Below are positions 8,616-19,179 of a stretch of DNA of 29,859 bases, in pieces; within the stretch, counting starts at the first letter, position 1, and the number at the start of each line of letters is the position of its first letter. Origin of the DNA: Cercozoa sp. M6MM. Its lineage: Eukaryota; Endomyxa: Ascetosporea. The position numbers and the translations under genes are program-made. Where the stretch lies: the NCBI GenBank assembly GCA_040357565.1, contig JBDODJ010000131.1; one strand, given 5' to 3'. The notes under the pieces were generated by a model that saw only the letters and a program-made list of their open reading frames with translations, made no database searches and was not told the DNA's origin.

Positions 8616-10102
8616 TCAGAACATTCGTTGCCAGAGCGGGAAGCACTGTGCCGAGAGGGCCTGGCACAGCTCGGACGACAAGGCAAAGTGGAACTTGCCA
8701 GTGCTGCACTCATCGACGAGTGCCTGGCGAACCTTGGCGACGTTCTCGCTGTTGACTACGGTGGAGGTGACAGTGACGCTGCCGTCGGCGGCGTTGGTGG
8801 TCTGGTGCCAGTAGTCGCTTGGGTAGAACACGAGGTCGCCGGCGCCGACTTGCTCGTCGTAGCACAGCGAGTACAGGTCGCGGAACTCGCATTTGGCTGA
8901 CTCAGGCAGAAAGGCGTTCAGTGGGCTTGCTCCCTTGTCGCCGCAGAGTTGCTTGGTGGCGTGTGGAGGACACTGCTTTCAGTATCAGTATTCTGCGTTA
9001 GTGTATTGGGACAAACTCACGATGAACCAACGCTTCGTGCCACGCAAGGTAAGGTGCCACGACGACGTTCGCAGCGCATCTTGGTGCATGAACATCCCGG
9101 CGTTGACTTGTCCCGCCAGTAGCAGGCGCCAGTGCGTGCGCAGTTGGAACTCATCCTGTCCCAGTTCAGTATTAGTATGTCCTCGATAGCTACAGTATAC
9201 CCTAGTACCTGCAGTTCGGGCGAAAGGCACTGCGACAGCCACTCGTCGTCGTTTGTGAAGGGACGTAAAAGCGAGAAGTCAACGGAAGCGACAACTTGGG
9301 ACCACTCGGCTTTCTTCAGATTGAGGTGCAGGTAGGTCGCCTCCAGTCTCTCCCCCGCATAGGCATTCTTGCCATTCGGAGTCGCAAAGAAGCGAAGAGG
9401 GTGGGCGAGTTCTTCTAACGCAATCGATAGTGGCTGAAACACCGGGTGCTCTGATGGTCCTTGCAGGTCTACCATACATGGAGATTCTCACAGCTTACTT
9501 TACCAGTGATATTGTAATTCGGTACTGTTGGGATAAAGCTCGGCACGAAACTGCGTTCCAAACAAGTCGAGGAGCCGCTTAGAATTCCACTCATCGTGCT
9601 CTTTCGGGTCAAAGACACCTGTCAGGACGAAAGCGGCCTCTCCATTCCAGTAGCGACGATGCTTGGGCCAGTGGAACTGCGACACTGGAACGCGCGGCAA
9701 CTGCTTGGCCTCTGGGGCGGGAAACTGGCGTGCCAGGCGGTCCCACTGCGCCATCTGACTAGCGACTCGTTGTTCAGTGCGCTGCCGCAGAAACTTTTGG
9801 GCCACGTCGCGATTGTCGAGCAGGTCAGCATGCTGCGCGTCGAGTTCGAGGCAGCGTTCAAAAGTGGCGCTAGCTGTCACCGGCATCTGCATTCGCAAGT
9901 AGGTGACACCGACATTGTTGCAATAGTCAGCATTGTTTAAGTCCTGTAATCTCGCCTCCTCAAACAACTCGAGTGCCTGCTGCAACTCGCCTGCCTGTGC
10001 ATGCTGCAAAGCACGCATGTTCAGCTGCTCCGCACTTGCATCCTGGGCTGCCGCTGCACAAACCAGCGCCGTGCAGACTCGTAGCACGTGCACCCACAGC
10101 AT
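8616..10102 (-). CDS. Secretory-pathway TPR + JmjC (cupin-type) Fe(II)/2-oxoglutarate oxygenase-like protein
   Basis: Four exons, 10102-9526, 9468-9209, 9155-9021 and 8972-8616, give 442 aa; the three introns are 57, 53 and 48 nt, and one carries TACTAATAC before its acceptor. The N-terminus is a signal peptide (hydrophobic VLRVCTALVCAAAA). Residues about 30-105 form two TPR-like helical pairs (ALELFEEARLQDLNNADYCN, ATFERCLELDAQHADL). The C-terminal half is a JmjC fold. GMFMHQDALRTSSWHLTLRG carries the His-x-Asp iron ligands and KRWFI the following strand, and GDLVFYPSDYWHQTTN carries the distal His. JmjC hydroxylases use Fe(II) and 2-oxoglutarate to hydroxylate or demethylate protein side chains. 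A signal peptide points to the ER or outside, as for JMJD8-like proteins; substrate unknown. The start was chosen as the first ATG, directly before the signal peptide. It is divergent from the next gene, with about 225 nt between. Confidence 0.88.
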
Positions 10103-10327
10103 CTTTGGGATGCTTAGTTTGAGTTCATTTTGCTAGGGAGTCGCACCTCGTATTTAGACACTGACGAAACCCGCCACCTGCTCGAAAATACGAAAAATCG
10201 GGTTCTCATCAAATAGTGTGATTTTAAAGCTGACGCACTCGCCGGAGGCATGCTTTGGCCCACTATAACGGGTTCCTTTCTACGTGGATTGTCTCTCAAG
10301 AAGATGACACAAATACGAGCCACGCCA
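10103..10327. promoter_or_regulatory. Short divergent promoter region between JmjC and DUF89 genes
   Basis: About 225 nt separate the minus-strand start at 10102 from the preferred plus-strand start at 10328, so promoters must be compact or shared. Two in-frame upstream ATGs for the plus gene lie inside it (10250 and 10304), so part may be coding. I saw no TATA box or clear palindromic operator. Confidence 0.4.
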
Positions 10328-12369
10328 ATGTGCTCGGGCGAAAATGAGTATTTTGGTTTTTCTGTGCGCCTGAGCAAGTGACTCTGTTGTCCGCAGATTC
10401 GCCAATGTGACCATGCGCGTGAGGATTCCAAACAATGTGCGCATGTGTGCCAATGGCATGCAGCGGCCGTATCGCGACGCAATTCTGTCGCTTGCCCAGG
10501 AGGTAAAACTGCACATCAGTCGATAGCAGTCAAGATGTAAGGCTGTGTCGCTAGATCGAAAGGAACGAAATGCTTCCTCCGCCAGCACTGGACGACTCGA
10601 ACAATTGGCGGAAGGAATTTGAGCTGCGTGGACAAGGCAAGCGCTGGCAAAGCATGGTGTGTTCGAGCTGAGTGAGTGATGTCACCCAGTCCACTTGAAC
10701 TGCAATGTGCAGGAGTGGATGTTTGCCGAGTGCTACGCCTACCGACTGATTCTTGAGCGTGCGAAATATCACAAGCATGGCATTGACCCGTCTGCCCATG
10801 TGTAAACTTCCTTTTGTTGCTGTGTGCGCTTGCATCTCGCTGTGTGTGCAGCAAGAGAGAAGCGCTGATGCACGCTTCAACGCTGCATTTGCTGACTTCT
10901 GTCACTTTGGCCATTGTACTTTTTCCCTTCGATCTGGAGTTGAGAAAGGTCTTAGTCAACTCTAAAGGATGAGGCGCTCGAGCACAAAGACGAAAGATTA
11001 GCGCTGAAGCTCGCGTTGCATGCGTCATTATGGGGCAACAAGTGTGTTGACTATCTTTTTTTTTGTCTATCTCAGGTTTCGTTTATGTTTAGTTCTGCTC
11101 AGGGCAGATTTGTGTTTCCTAAGCGAACAAGAGCGCCCTGCATTTGGTGCACCAACTCTTGTTAGTGTATAAATAATGCATGTGTTGGTTATGACAGAAG
11201 GAGACCTCGTGTGTGACCACACGGATGCAGTCATCGATTATTTGCATGTAACAGCTGCACTTTGTGAATCCACTCAGATGCACAATGCTCTACCTTATAG
11301 AACAAGACCGGCACTGTTGTGTTCATCTGCGATAATGCTGGCGCGGAGTTCATGTACTTTTGACACCGACACGTGCTTGTCTGAACATACAATGTGTTAC
11401 AGGTGCGACATGGTGCTTGCTTGCGTGCTGTTGCGGACTGGCTGCACGCGTGTGATTATGTAAATTTACACTTTGGTTTTTTTAAATTGGCAAGGATGAT
11501 CATTGATGTTTTCTTACCCCAGGTGTCTGAAAGAAGAACCGACCTTCATTAGTGACACTACGGTACATATCTTTCGATCAACGTATTTTGTTCCAATAAG
11601 GACTCTTGCTTGAGCTTTCGCAGAAACAGGACGCGGATTTGGTGGTTTCTAAATGCCGCGATTGGGCGCCTGCCTTCTTTCCGAACGAATGTACTTTGCA
11701 CTTTCACCAATAACAATAAATGCAAAAGTAACATCGAATCTGCACAGTACTGGAGAAAATTGAGTTCCAAAGCGATCTGTTCTGGGACTCCCCGCAGTTC
11801 TTTGACTGTATTCCGAGTCACATTGTGCAAAGGTAGTTTCGCATCCCCACAGAAGTAGTCAACTCTATTTCTTTTGTGTACACGTAGTTGGCAAGGTGCA
11901 CACACGATCATCAGCAAGGGTGACCTGAACTACCGAAAGTACTCTTAACCTTTCAGCTTTTGATTTTTGTATTTTGCTTTTTTCCGGAACTAGGTGGATG
12001 AGAGACAGCACCGAGTACGACGCGAGCACTCCACTCGAGCTAGTGGCTCAAACGCAGGCACTGGCAGTGCTTTCTCCGATGCAACTTGTGCTGCTGCGCA
12101 CTCTCAAAAGTGACGTACTTGCGGGTACAGAAAGCTCTTCCTTTAATGACCTTGAGAAATTCTGATGGTGTGTTTTGTGTCTGGCCAACCAGGCATCTCG
12201 CAGGAAGTGATCGACTCACACAATGCACAAACTGGCACCAATGCGCAAGGCATCGGGTACGCCACTTAGTTTTCGCTAAAACATGAATAAACCGAGTTGA
12301 GTGCGTGTACGCAGCGAGTGGCGCCACGACGGAGCGCGCGCTCTCGTGCAGCAGATTGCGCTTGAGTAA
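10328..12369 (+). CDS. DUF89 / ARMT1-type damage-control phosphatase
   Basis: Seventeen exons: 10328-10347, 10397-10502, 10555-10656, 10713-10789, 10852-10915, 10968-11041, 11124-11146, 11198-11247, 11307-11353, 11403-11459, 11523-11562, 11630-11690, 11748-11832, 11888-11938, 11994-12124, 12193-12256 and 12315-12369, about 368 aa. Family hallmarks fall in order: EFANVTMRVRIPN, EWMFAECYAYRLI, LHASLWGN, VVFICDNAGAEF (metal-binding Asp-Asn), DMVLACVLLRTGC, FISDTTDADL, LFWDSPQFF, IISKGDLNYRKW and MQLVLLRTLKSDVLAG. ARMT1-like DUF89 proteins are metal-dependent phosphatases acting on phosphometabolites such as fructose-1-phosphate; human ARMT1 was also reported to methylate PCNA carboxylates. The start at 10328 was chosen because it aligns with the family N-terminus; in-frame ATGs at 10304 and 10250 would add 8 or 26 residues. 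The 3' end may differ: an in-frame, spliced extension runs to 12569. Confidence 0.9.
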
Positions 12370-12414
12370 TTGCCGCCCAAGCAGTGCCGGTACTGTGCCC
12401 TACTGTTGCCGCAG

Positions 12415-12569
12415 CTGGACAGACGCTGGCGCCCTGCTAAGTTGTCTATCACCTTATCGTAAGTTGTCTATCACCACATCTTGAGCTATCGTACTGTAAA
12501 TTCAGTTACATGGACAAGCCAGTCAAGGAGATACACTGCCCCAAAACCAACCCATTTGACCCGGAGTAA
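12415..12569 (+). CDS. Possible alternative C-terminal exons of the DUF89 gene (or orphan small ORF)
   Basis: Past the TAA at 12367-12369 the same frame is open again. Exon 12415-12458 (LDRRWRPAKLSITL) and exon 12506-12569 (YMDKPVKEIHCPKTNPFDPE, then TAA) are joined in phase by an intron with a GTAAGT donor and an AAATTCAG acceptor. An intron at 12346-12414 would join these in frame to exon 17 of the DUF89 gene and remove the TAA. No start codon is available for an independent gene. The usual family ends near the first TAA, so an extended isoform, readthrough or 3'-UTR intron are all possible. Confidence 0.4.
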
Positions 12570-12832
12570 TTAGGTTTAAGCTGTATAGCTGCTGTGAGTT
12601 TCGGGGGCCCTGCACAGCACCCTCGAGGACCCTATCAGACATCGCGCGGTGTGGAATTGATCTTTCAAGTTTTAATAATTGATCTTTCTTTCGGCGGTTG
12701 GAGTGCATGGCACATGGCTGTTGTGAGCGGAAAACCGGGGGCTGTTGTGCAGCACCGTGCAGTGTTTGCGTCTCGCTGCAATTTGTTTTGTTTTGTTACA
12801 GTTTTGGAGCTCTAAACCCTTTTTACCGTGTC

Positions 12833-14550
12833 ATGTCGACGGCTGAAATCGATGACGTTGAGTCGCAAGACAGTCTCAGCCCGGCGGAGAAAGCGGTGCA
12901 GTTTTCTCTTTTCCCTTTCGGTCAAGCACTGACACATTCCTGAGCAGTCTCCGCTGCGGCAAGTGATTCACTATGCCTACAAGGGAGCTTTAATCGGCTT
13001 CTTCTTCGGCTTTCTCCTGGAGAAGGCGAATGTTTACGTTCCAGACACTCTGGTGGACCAGTTTCGATTTGGCGACCAGACGTACTAAGTTTATTGTTTT
13101 CTTTGCTGTCTGGGCTGAAGAAAACTGGACATTTGTTCAAGCAGGATGCTGAAGGTCTTTTTGGCCGCCAATGCAGTAACCTTGCTGCTGGTCCGTCTGT
13201 TCCCGCAAGACCAGCGATCATGCCGCACGGTGCGAGTGCCGTTGCTGCAAAGAATACTGCCTGCTTCTGGTACATTCTTTCCTCTGTAGTACTGCTGTTC
13301 AGTGGGACTGAAGTCACTTTAACACTGTAGTTGCACACGTGCTCGGCACCGTCCTGGGCACCTTCATCTTGGGCGTTGGCATGGCCGTGTCGGGTGCCTG
13401 TCCGGGCACTGTGCTCGTCCAACTGTAAATTTACCTTTCTTGACTGGTATATGTATCTAATTGCAACACTCCTGGTCTGAACAGAGGTGCAGGCTTGGAG
13501 AGCGCGTGGTGGACACTGCTGGGTGCGTTGCTGGGCGTGCTGGTGCACATGCTGCTAACACAGCATCTGGTGGAAGTCTCGGAACTGTAAATTTACACTT
13601 GGCTGTGTTTTTTGTACTTGCCTTTTGCTCAGTATTAGTGCTTATCTGTATTGTGCACGGTGTGTAGCTGCGACGTGCAATCGCTTTCGCACCTGCTTGG
13701 CTACGTACATTGTCTATCAGTCGTATGTTGATACCGAAGCACTGGTGTATTTTTCTGGTGTAGAACGAAGGCGAAAGCCGGCGCAAGTGGGCAGGTCCGA
13801 CAACGCTGGCCCTGGTTTTCGGTGTGACTTTGCTCGGCGCTTCCGGCGCACTGGAACTGATCTTTCCCTTCCGCGACGACGTGAAGGAGCGCTTCCCTCA
13901 CGTGGCTGATCCTAAGGCACTTTACTCTTATGTATCCATATCAGTTTAGATATGTACAGTGCCTGTACAGATACACAATATATACTTTTCATATACTAAG
14001 GATACACATGACATATATGAATTATTCTGTATTAATATTATATTGCTCTGGACAGACAACGACGCTGGACCCGACGTCGCTGGCGTGGATCCCAATGCTT
14101 GTGGGTGTGCTGCTGGGCCTGCTGCAACTGCCGGCCTTGATGTCGGCCAACAAGATGCTAGGTGCCTCGAGTTCCTACCAGACCGTAGTGGCACTGGCTG
14201 TGCGTGCCGTGCCGTCGCGAGCACTGCACGAAAGCTCGTCGGTGGCACCGCTTCTCAAGGGTCTCAAGCCCGGCGCGGCCTTCCAATTGTTCCTCGCCGT
14301 GTTCGCTGTGCTGGGCGGCGCTCTGTCGGCCAATCTGAGCGACGAAGCTCCCGTTGTGACTGAACTCTCGCGTGCACGCTCCATCCTGGGCGGTATGCTG
14401 CTGCTCATCGGAGCGCGCATGGCCGGCGGCTGCACCTCCGGCCACGGCATCTCGGGCGCCGGCACGCAGTCGCTTTCGTCATGGCTCGCCATCATGTCCA
14501 TGTTCGCTGGTGCCATTGTTACCACTGCCATCATCGATGCTGTCCACTAG
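12833..14550 (+). CDS. YeeE/YedE (TsuA-like) sulfur-compound transporter family membrane protein
   Basis: Eight exons, 12833-12895, 12948-13081, 13145-13269, 13331-13424, 13485-13586, 13668-13704, 13764-13931 and 14056-14550, give 405 aa. After a short acidic N-terminus (MSTAEIDDVESQDSLSPAEK) the protein is a chain of membrane segments with the two diagnostic family motifs. GVGMAVSGACPGTVLVQLGA comes in the first half and IGARMAGGCTSGHGISGAG in the second. TMLKVFLAANAV and QLFLAVFAVLGGALSA are the matching helices of the two pseudo-repeats. Bacterial TsuA/YeeE carries thiosulfate through conserved cysteines; both motif cysteines are present. In a eukaryote it would sit in the plasma or an organelle membrane. 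The start is the first in-frame ATG. The gene is fully intron-split, so it is long resident rather than contamination; an ancient bacterial origin is inference. Confidence 0.9.
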
Positions 14551-14615
14551 ACTCTTCGCGCACTGGCTCTGAATTTAAATTGAATTGAACTACTGTAAAC
14601 CCTTGTCAGATCTAA

Positions 14616-14621
14616 AATAAA
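14616..14621 (+). terminator. Candidate polyadenylation signal AATAAA
   Basis: AATAAA occurs about 65 nt after the stop of the YeeE-like gene, in AT-rich sequence. Whether this organism uses the hexamer is not known. Confidence 0.35.
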
Positions 14622-14816
14622 GCGAGTTTGAGAGACTAAAAGTCGCTTTTGTAGGCATATCTGGTATCTAAACAAGCTTTGACACTCGTTAGAACGATCT
14701 AAACATCTAATTGTTTTCCGTAGGAATGAGCTGGCATTTACAGTATCACGCATGATCAAAGTACGACACGGTAGTAACTTGCGCAGGTATGTGCAAGCCG
14801 TGTATTATTAACAGGC

Positions 14817-15996
14817 ATGAGTGAGATACGCGTAGAGAAGGGTGTGTTTGCCGACCAGTCCAGACTTTTCAACCCTGATGTATCGTTTGTCCTCTTTTGT
14901 GTGCCAGAGCAAAGATGCGTTTTGCCTTTCGAAAAGCTGCGAAACAGTCTCAAGCAACGACGCTTTCCTTCGAGGTAGCAACCAGCTCATGGCATCAAGT
15001 ATCTGCGAAAGCAACAGGTTTCTGCAGGAGGCAAGTGGTGCTGTTGTCATGCGGGAGTTTCTCACCACCGACGCTGCGGCATTTGCGCAACTTCGAAGAC
15101 GCGCGTTTCTATCTGGTAGCAAAGGTTTTTGCTCATTTAAACCAGTGTAATTGAAAGTACTTGTTGTGTAGGAAAGCGCATGCGATTTTGAGGTGGTTTT
15201 CGGTCTGCTTTCGCCGGTCCACGACGGCTACGGCAAGGAGGTTTCCTTACTGCACAGCTTTGATTGTTTCGGTAAGTAAACCCTTCCTGCAGAGTCTGCA
15301 AGAGGTGAGCAGTAGCGATAGAGAACACATGTTGCGACTGAGCACGTGCAACTCGACGTGGCTCGGTGTGAGTCACGTCGAGTTGGAGCGTTCCGAGTGG
15401 ATGCGCACAGTCTACGTGTGTTCCTTTTTACTCTGTGTGCTTTTACTTCTCAAATTAATGTTGTCCATCAGGTCGTTGAAGAAACAAGAAAACTCTTGAT
15501 TAATGAGTTGGTACGTTGTCCCTTCAGTTTGCCTGTCGAGTGACTAACTGTGACTCTAAAGTATACCCTCTGTGTGTGTGCAGAGTGACGTGTTGTCGGC
15601 CGACTTCCTGCTGCTCTTTCTGTGCGGCGCCGATCTGTTGCGCAGCATGCGCGTGCCTGGCAAGTGGTTCCATCCGGAACGACTCTTTGCCGACAACTGC
15701 GGCATCATGTGCATCGAACGGCAGCAGCAGCACGATGAGAGTGCCGCTGAGGACGACCCGTTGAGCCATGTGCTGCAACCCAACGTCAACTTCTTCTCTT
15801 GCGGTACTTTTGCGTGTCCTCCAGACTACGCATCTCGATTTGTCCCGTTTTGTTTGGATCCCTAGAGCCTGTGGCGCCGAACGACATCTCGTCCTCGCGC
15901 GTGCGAGAGGTGTGCCGCTCCGGCGGCTCGGCGCGCTACCTCGTGCCCGATCGCGTTTGCGATTTCATCGAGCAACGCTGTCTCTACCGAGAGTAG
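14817..15996 (+). CDS. NMNAT: Nicotinamide/nicotinate mononucleotide adenylyltransferase
   Basis: Eight exons: 14817-14841, 14908-14974, 15028-15115, 15172-15240, 15293-15409, 15472-15510, 15584-15803 and 15866-15996, about 251 aa. The nucleotidyltransferase motif is VVLLSCGSFSPPTLRHLRNF (family GxFxPxxxxH). It is followed by FGLLSPVHDGYGKE, HMLRLSTCNSTW, FLCGADLLRSM, NCGIMCIER, and the second nucleotide motif NDISSSRVREVC with SGGSARYLVPDRVCDFI near the C-terminus. The enzyme joins NMN (or NaMN) and ATP to make NAD(+) (or NaAD). It is compact, like fungal and plant enzymes, and lacks the long nuclear insert of human NMNAT1. Exon 1 to exon 2 (intron 14842-14907) is inferred from the pyrimidine tract, since the intron frame is also open. 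Intron 14975-15027 must use the acceptor at 15027 to keep the GSF motif in frame. Confidence 0.92.
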
Positions 15997-16284
15997 GAGT
16001 TTAGGGTGCAGCTAGTTTTTTTTTAAGGAGAGTACACTGTACCCCACAGTACTGTACCCCACAAGTACTGTGTGCCCGCTGCGATAAGCCTTTTTGTCGG
16101 TAAAAGCAGAAAGAAATCTCAAATCGCTCGAGCATCAACCTCAGCATATTGAACACCGCGAACAGATAGAAACTAATCTAATAGTGTGGTACTATTTCTG
16201 CGTCAAGTGCGTTTCGCGCCATCTTTCTTTTTCCAGTTGTTGTTTTGTGTAGCAAAATAATCGGAAAAAAACGTCTTCCAGCGA
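15997..16284. other. Intergenic region, no gene seen
   Basis: 288 nt between two co-directed plus-strand genes. It includes a short imperfect duplication (ACTGTACCCCACA twice, near 16035-16065) and AT-rich sequence before the next start. Confidence 0.4.
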
Positions 16285-18987
16285 ATGCTCGTGGTGCTTT
16301 GTTTAGACAGTGAGCTGTGTGCCTATATCCAGCGTCAGCACAATGCGTCACTGGGAGCTTTCTTGAGGAGTCTGGTGCGCGAGTGTCGCAGCGGAGGCCC
16401 GTCGGCTGTGCACGTGAAAGTGCTCGCACCGGCCGAAACGATCCGCGAGCACTGTCATGAAGTGGTAACGAGAAGCTGTTTGCTTTGGCAGTTCAAACGT
16501 AGACTTAAAAGCCGACTGAAAGCCGTGTGTTGGTGTTTGCTTGGAACAGGCGGAGTGTTCGCTCGAGTTTGTGCAGCTTACGCACCGATCACATCGCACG
16601 TGCCAACTGTCGCTGCTGCTGGCAGGCAGTGACACGGCGTGCTACCGGCATGTCGCATTTGTGAACTACAGTCACGGCATGCTGCACGCACTCGTGCCGG
16701 CCTTTGCGTAGTCTGAGCTGCCTGTTGATACTTTGTGTCTGTCTTGGTATTGTGGAGTGCGTGTGTGTGCAGAGACTTGCGTGCCAAAGGAGTCGAGACT
16801 CTCACAGTAGTCGTGTCCGACAAGAACAAGTTGCGCCTGTAGTTTCTCGTGTTGTTTTGTGGTCAGTTGGTTGAACGCTTTTGTCTAAAGGTCATTGCGC
16901 ACGTCGATGGGCATCACAGACACCACACTTTACTTCTCCCGGTAGACTACTGTTTGTTGTGTTGTGTTTGTGTGTTGGTATCAAACAGCACATACCCGTT
17001 TCAGGATACTCGAGTTGCAGCAACTTAAGCAACAACAACAACGACAACAACAACAGTCAGTGCCTGCCAGTAAGCAGGATATGGAGTGGGGCGTCCGTAT
17101 CAATGCCGCCTCTGGCACCTCACCTTTTGTACTCTTGCCCTCGGTCCTTTTGCAACACTAGGTATCTCTCAAGTGTACCTGCAGGCTGTTGAAGACGCCA
17201 TGCGCAAATTCGGCGACATCAAGGACTTCCTCGCTGCTCGTACAGTTTTGTCCTGATGCGACTTACCTTCCCCCTGTATACATGGTCCCTACCTCCTACC
17301 TCCTTGTGTAACAGCCTCCAAAGGCAAGGCAATGGGTAAGTCGATGCGCGTGGTGTTCGCGACGCGTACACAGGCCATCGCGGCTAAACGCGCATGTCAC
17401 GGACTCTCTGTACTAGAGGGTTTCCCGATGCAACGGGTAGCCCTCCTACCCTGACCTATCTACCTTACCTACCCTATCTTACCTCCCATATCTTACCTAC
17501 CCTACTTTACCTATCCTACTTACCTACCATATGTTACCTATCCTACTTTACCTACCCTACTTACCCTACTTTACCTACCCTACTTTACCTACCCTATGTG
17601 TACCCTATGTAGCCTCTGAAGCTTTCGCTGGAATCAAAGTCGAACAGTCAGATGCTGTCATCAGTGCCTCCTGCCTTCCGTACTCCACACATATACCTAC
17701 ACATACCTATATCCTTATCTATATCTATAAATATATTATGTCTACTGACAGGACCAGCCGGTTCCTTCCGGAGCATAACGTCGCCGTGGGAAACATCGCC
17801 GGCAGCCTCGCCGGTGCCAGAGGAGAGCTCGACGGACTCACTGCCCGAGTCGCCGTGGGACGTCATGTCGGTCTCATCGACCGCCTCTTTGGGTCACCCA
17901 GGTGACGTTTTCAAGGACAGAGACAGCACTATCGGCAGCAGCAGCACTCTGTCTTCTCAGGTCTCTGAGCATCCGCCCGAAGTATCCTCGCTCCTGAGTG
18001 CCGCCCAGCGACAGAAACTGCGCGCTGCGTCGCCGCAACTCTTGCTCCGTGCCATCAAGATCCTCTTGCACCCGAAGCCCTTTCTGTTTGTCCAGGTATC
18101 AGCTCTTCCCGCTCCTGTCAAAAGACAAGGAAGTCCTTCTTCTTTTTTTAGACCAGCAAGAACCCCACTGACAACGAAGCCTTGCAACTGCTGCAATCAA
18201 TCGATGTCATGTATTCTGCTTTCATATAAACTTGTGTTTATTTTAACCGAAGCTTTTTTTGCCTTAGTCAACGACGCGGTTGTCGTCGCAATGCATTCGT
18301 CTGGGCCAAGCTGTTCCTGTCGCCGTTCGAAGGTATCAATATCAGTAGCCTTTGCTTTCGCTATTGGTTGCTTCAGTTGCTTTTGTTTTGACTCAGCCGA
18401 GAGCGTGAAACTCGCCTTTGTCTCGGTCAACAAGACGCGATATATGCTCCAGATGCTGTGCAATGCCATGAGCTACCTTCACTTTGTGCGTACTGGCGTG
18501 GTCCCTTGCCTTTTAGTTTGTTTGCGTTTTTCTTTCTTCACTCGTGGCACACAGGTCGAAACAGCAGTCGAGCGTATCTACGTGCCGACCGAGCGCTTGC
18601 TGAAGGTGCTAACGAGCGCTTCGCATGCGCGCGACTTGAAAAACGATGCGGCTTCTCATTTCCACATGTTTGTCAAAACCGTCACAACTCGGAAAATCGA
18701 CGCACGCGATATTTTGGAGTACGCCTCGCTGCTGCAGCTCGTCGATCAACGTCATGACGGCATCGACGAGGTGTGCTTCAACGAGCACGCGTCGGACTTG
18801 TTCAAATACTTTAACATCCACTGGAGCAAGCGTACGTTTTGGATTCTGTGACTGTGACTGACTGGTGTGTGAATGACTTCTGACTTGCCTGTGGTTGACT
18901 TTTATTTCTGCAGCGAGTCAAAGCCAGTGGTGCGCTATTTTCGATCGCTTGCTCATGAGCGGCCAGGCTGTTGCAAACTCGGAATAA
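16285..18987 (+). CDS. 581-aa protein of unknown function, Gln- and Ser/Pro-rich linkers
   Basis: Fourteen exons: 16285-16464, 16550-16707, 16773-16838, 16891-16941, 17005-17143, 17185-17239, 17315-17436, 17613-17679, 17752-18095, 18152-18210, 18268-18332, 18397-18485, 18555-18831 and 18914-18987, all in phase. The N-terminal 150 residues look like an alpha/beta domain (MLVVLCLDSELCAYIQRQ, LSLLLAGSDTACYRHVAF, GVETLTVVVSDKNKL). A Gln-rich helix follows, then a stretch with RRM-like rhythm (AMRKFGDIKDFLAAR, KSMRVVFATRTQAIAAKRA). A Ser/Pro-rich linker leads to an all-helical C-terminal region (ESVKLAFVSVNKTRYMLQML, HFHMFVKTVTTRKIDARDIL). No family is recognised. It could be two neighbouring genes, but I see no stop-start break and every junction keeps the frame. 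Confidence 0.7.
17437..17612 (+). repeat. 176-nt intron made of TACCTACCCTACTT repeats
   Basis: Intron 7 of the preceding gene. About a dozen imperfect copies of TTACCTACCCTA fill it from donor (GTAGCCCTCC) to acceptor (CTATGTAG). The sense strand is almost purely pyrimidine plus A. Confidence 0.85.
17680..17751 (+). repeat. Intron with ATACCTATAT-type repeats
   Basis: Intron 8 of the same gene carries diverged ATACCTACACATACCTATAT and TATCTATATC units. Together with 3850-3945, 13932-14055 and 28527-28693 it belongs to an A/T-rich intron class, all in plus-strand genes. Confidence 0.6.
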
Positions 18988-19179
18988 GTCACGTCAGAGC
19001 GTTTTCTAGGTTTCCTTTGCGTTGACTTCGGAACGCCCCGCCGGACCTGACCCGGGGCCTGCGTTTCCTTGACCTAATGATTTGACAAACGAAACCCGGA
19101 AATGAATACGATACGATAGGTAGTCGGGTAAATGCTAACTGTAATGCATATTTTTGTAACGTAAGTCAGTTAAATTGGA

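Noticed and set aside
15028..15120. Alternative frame FLQEASGAVVMREFL for the NMNAT exon
   Set aside because: It breaks the phase with the next exon; the other frame gives the family motif GSFSPPTLRHL and fits both neighbours.
17652..18851. Single plus-strand ORF of 399 aa
   Set aside because: It is partly intron sequence read by chance (HIYLHIPISLSIS, CSCRRSKVSISVAFAFAIG); only exon 9 and a few later exons use this frame.
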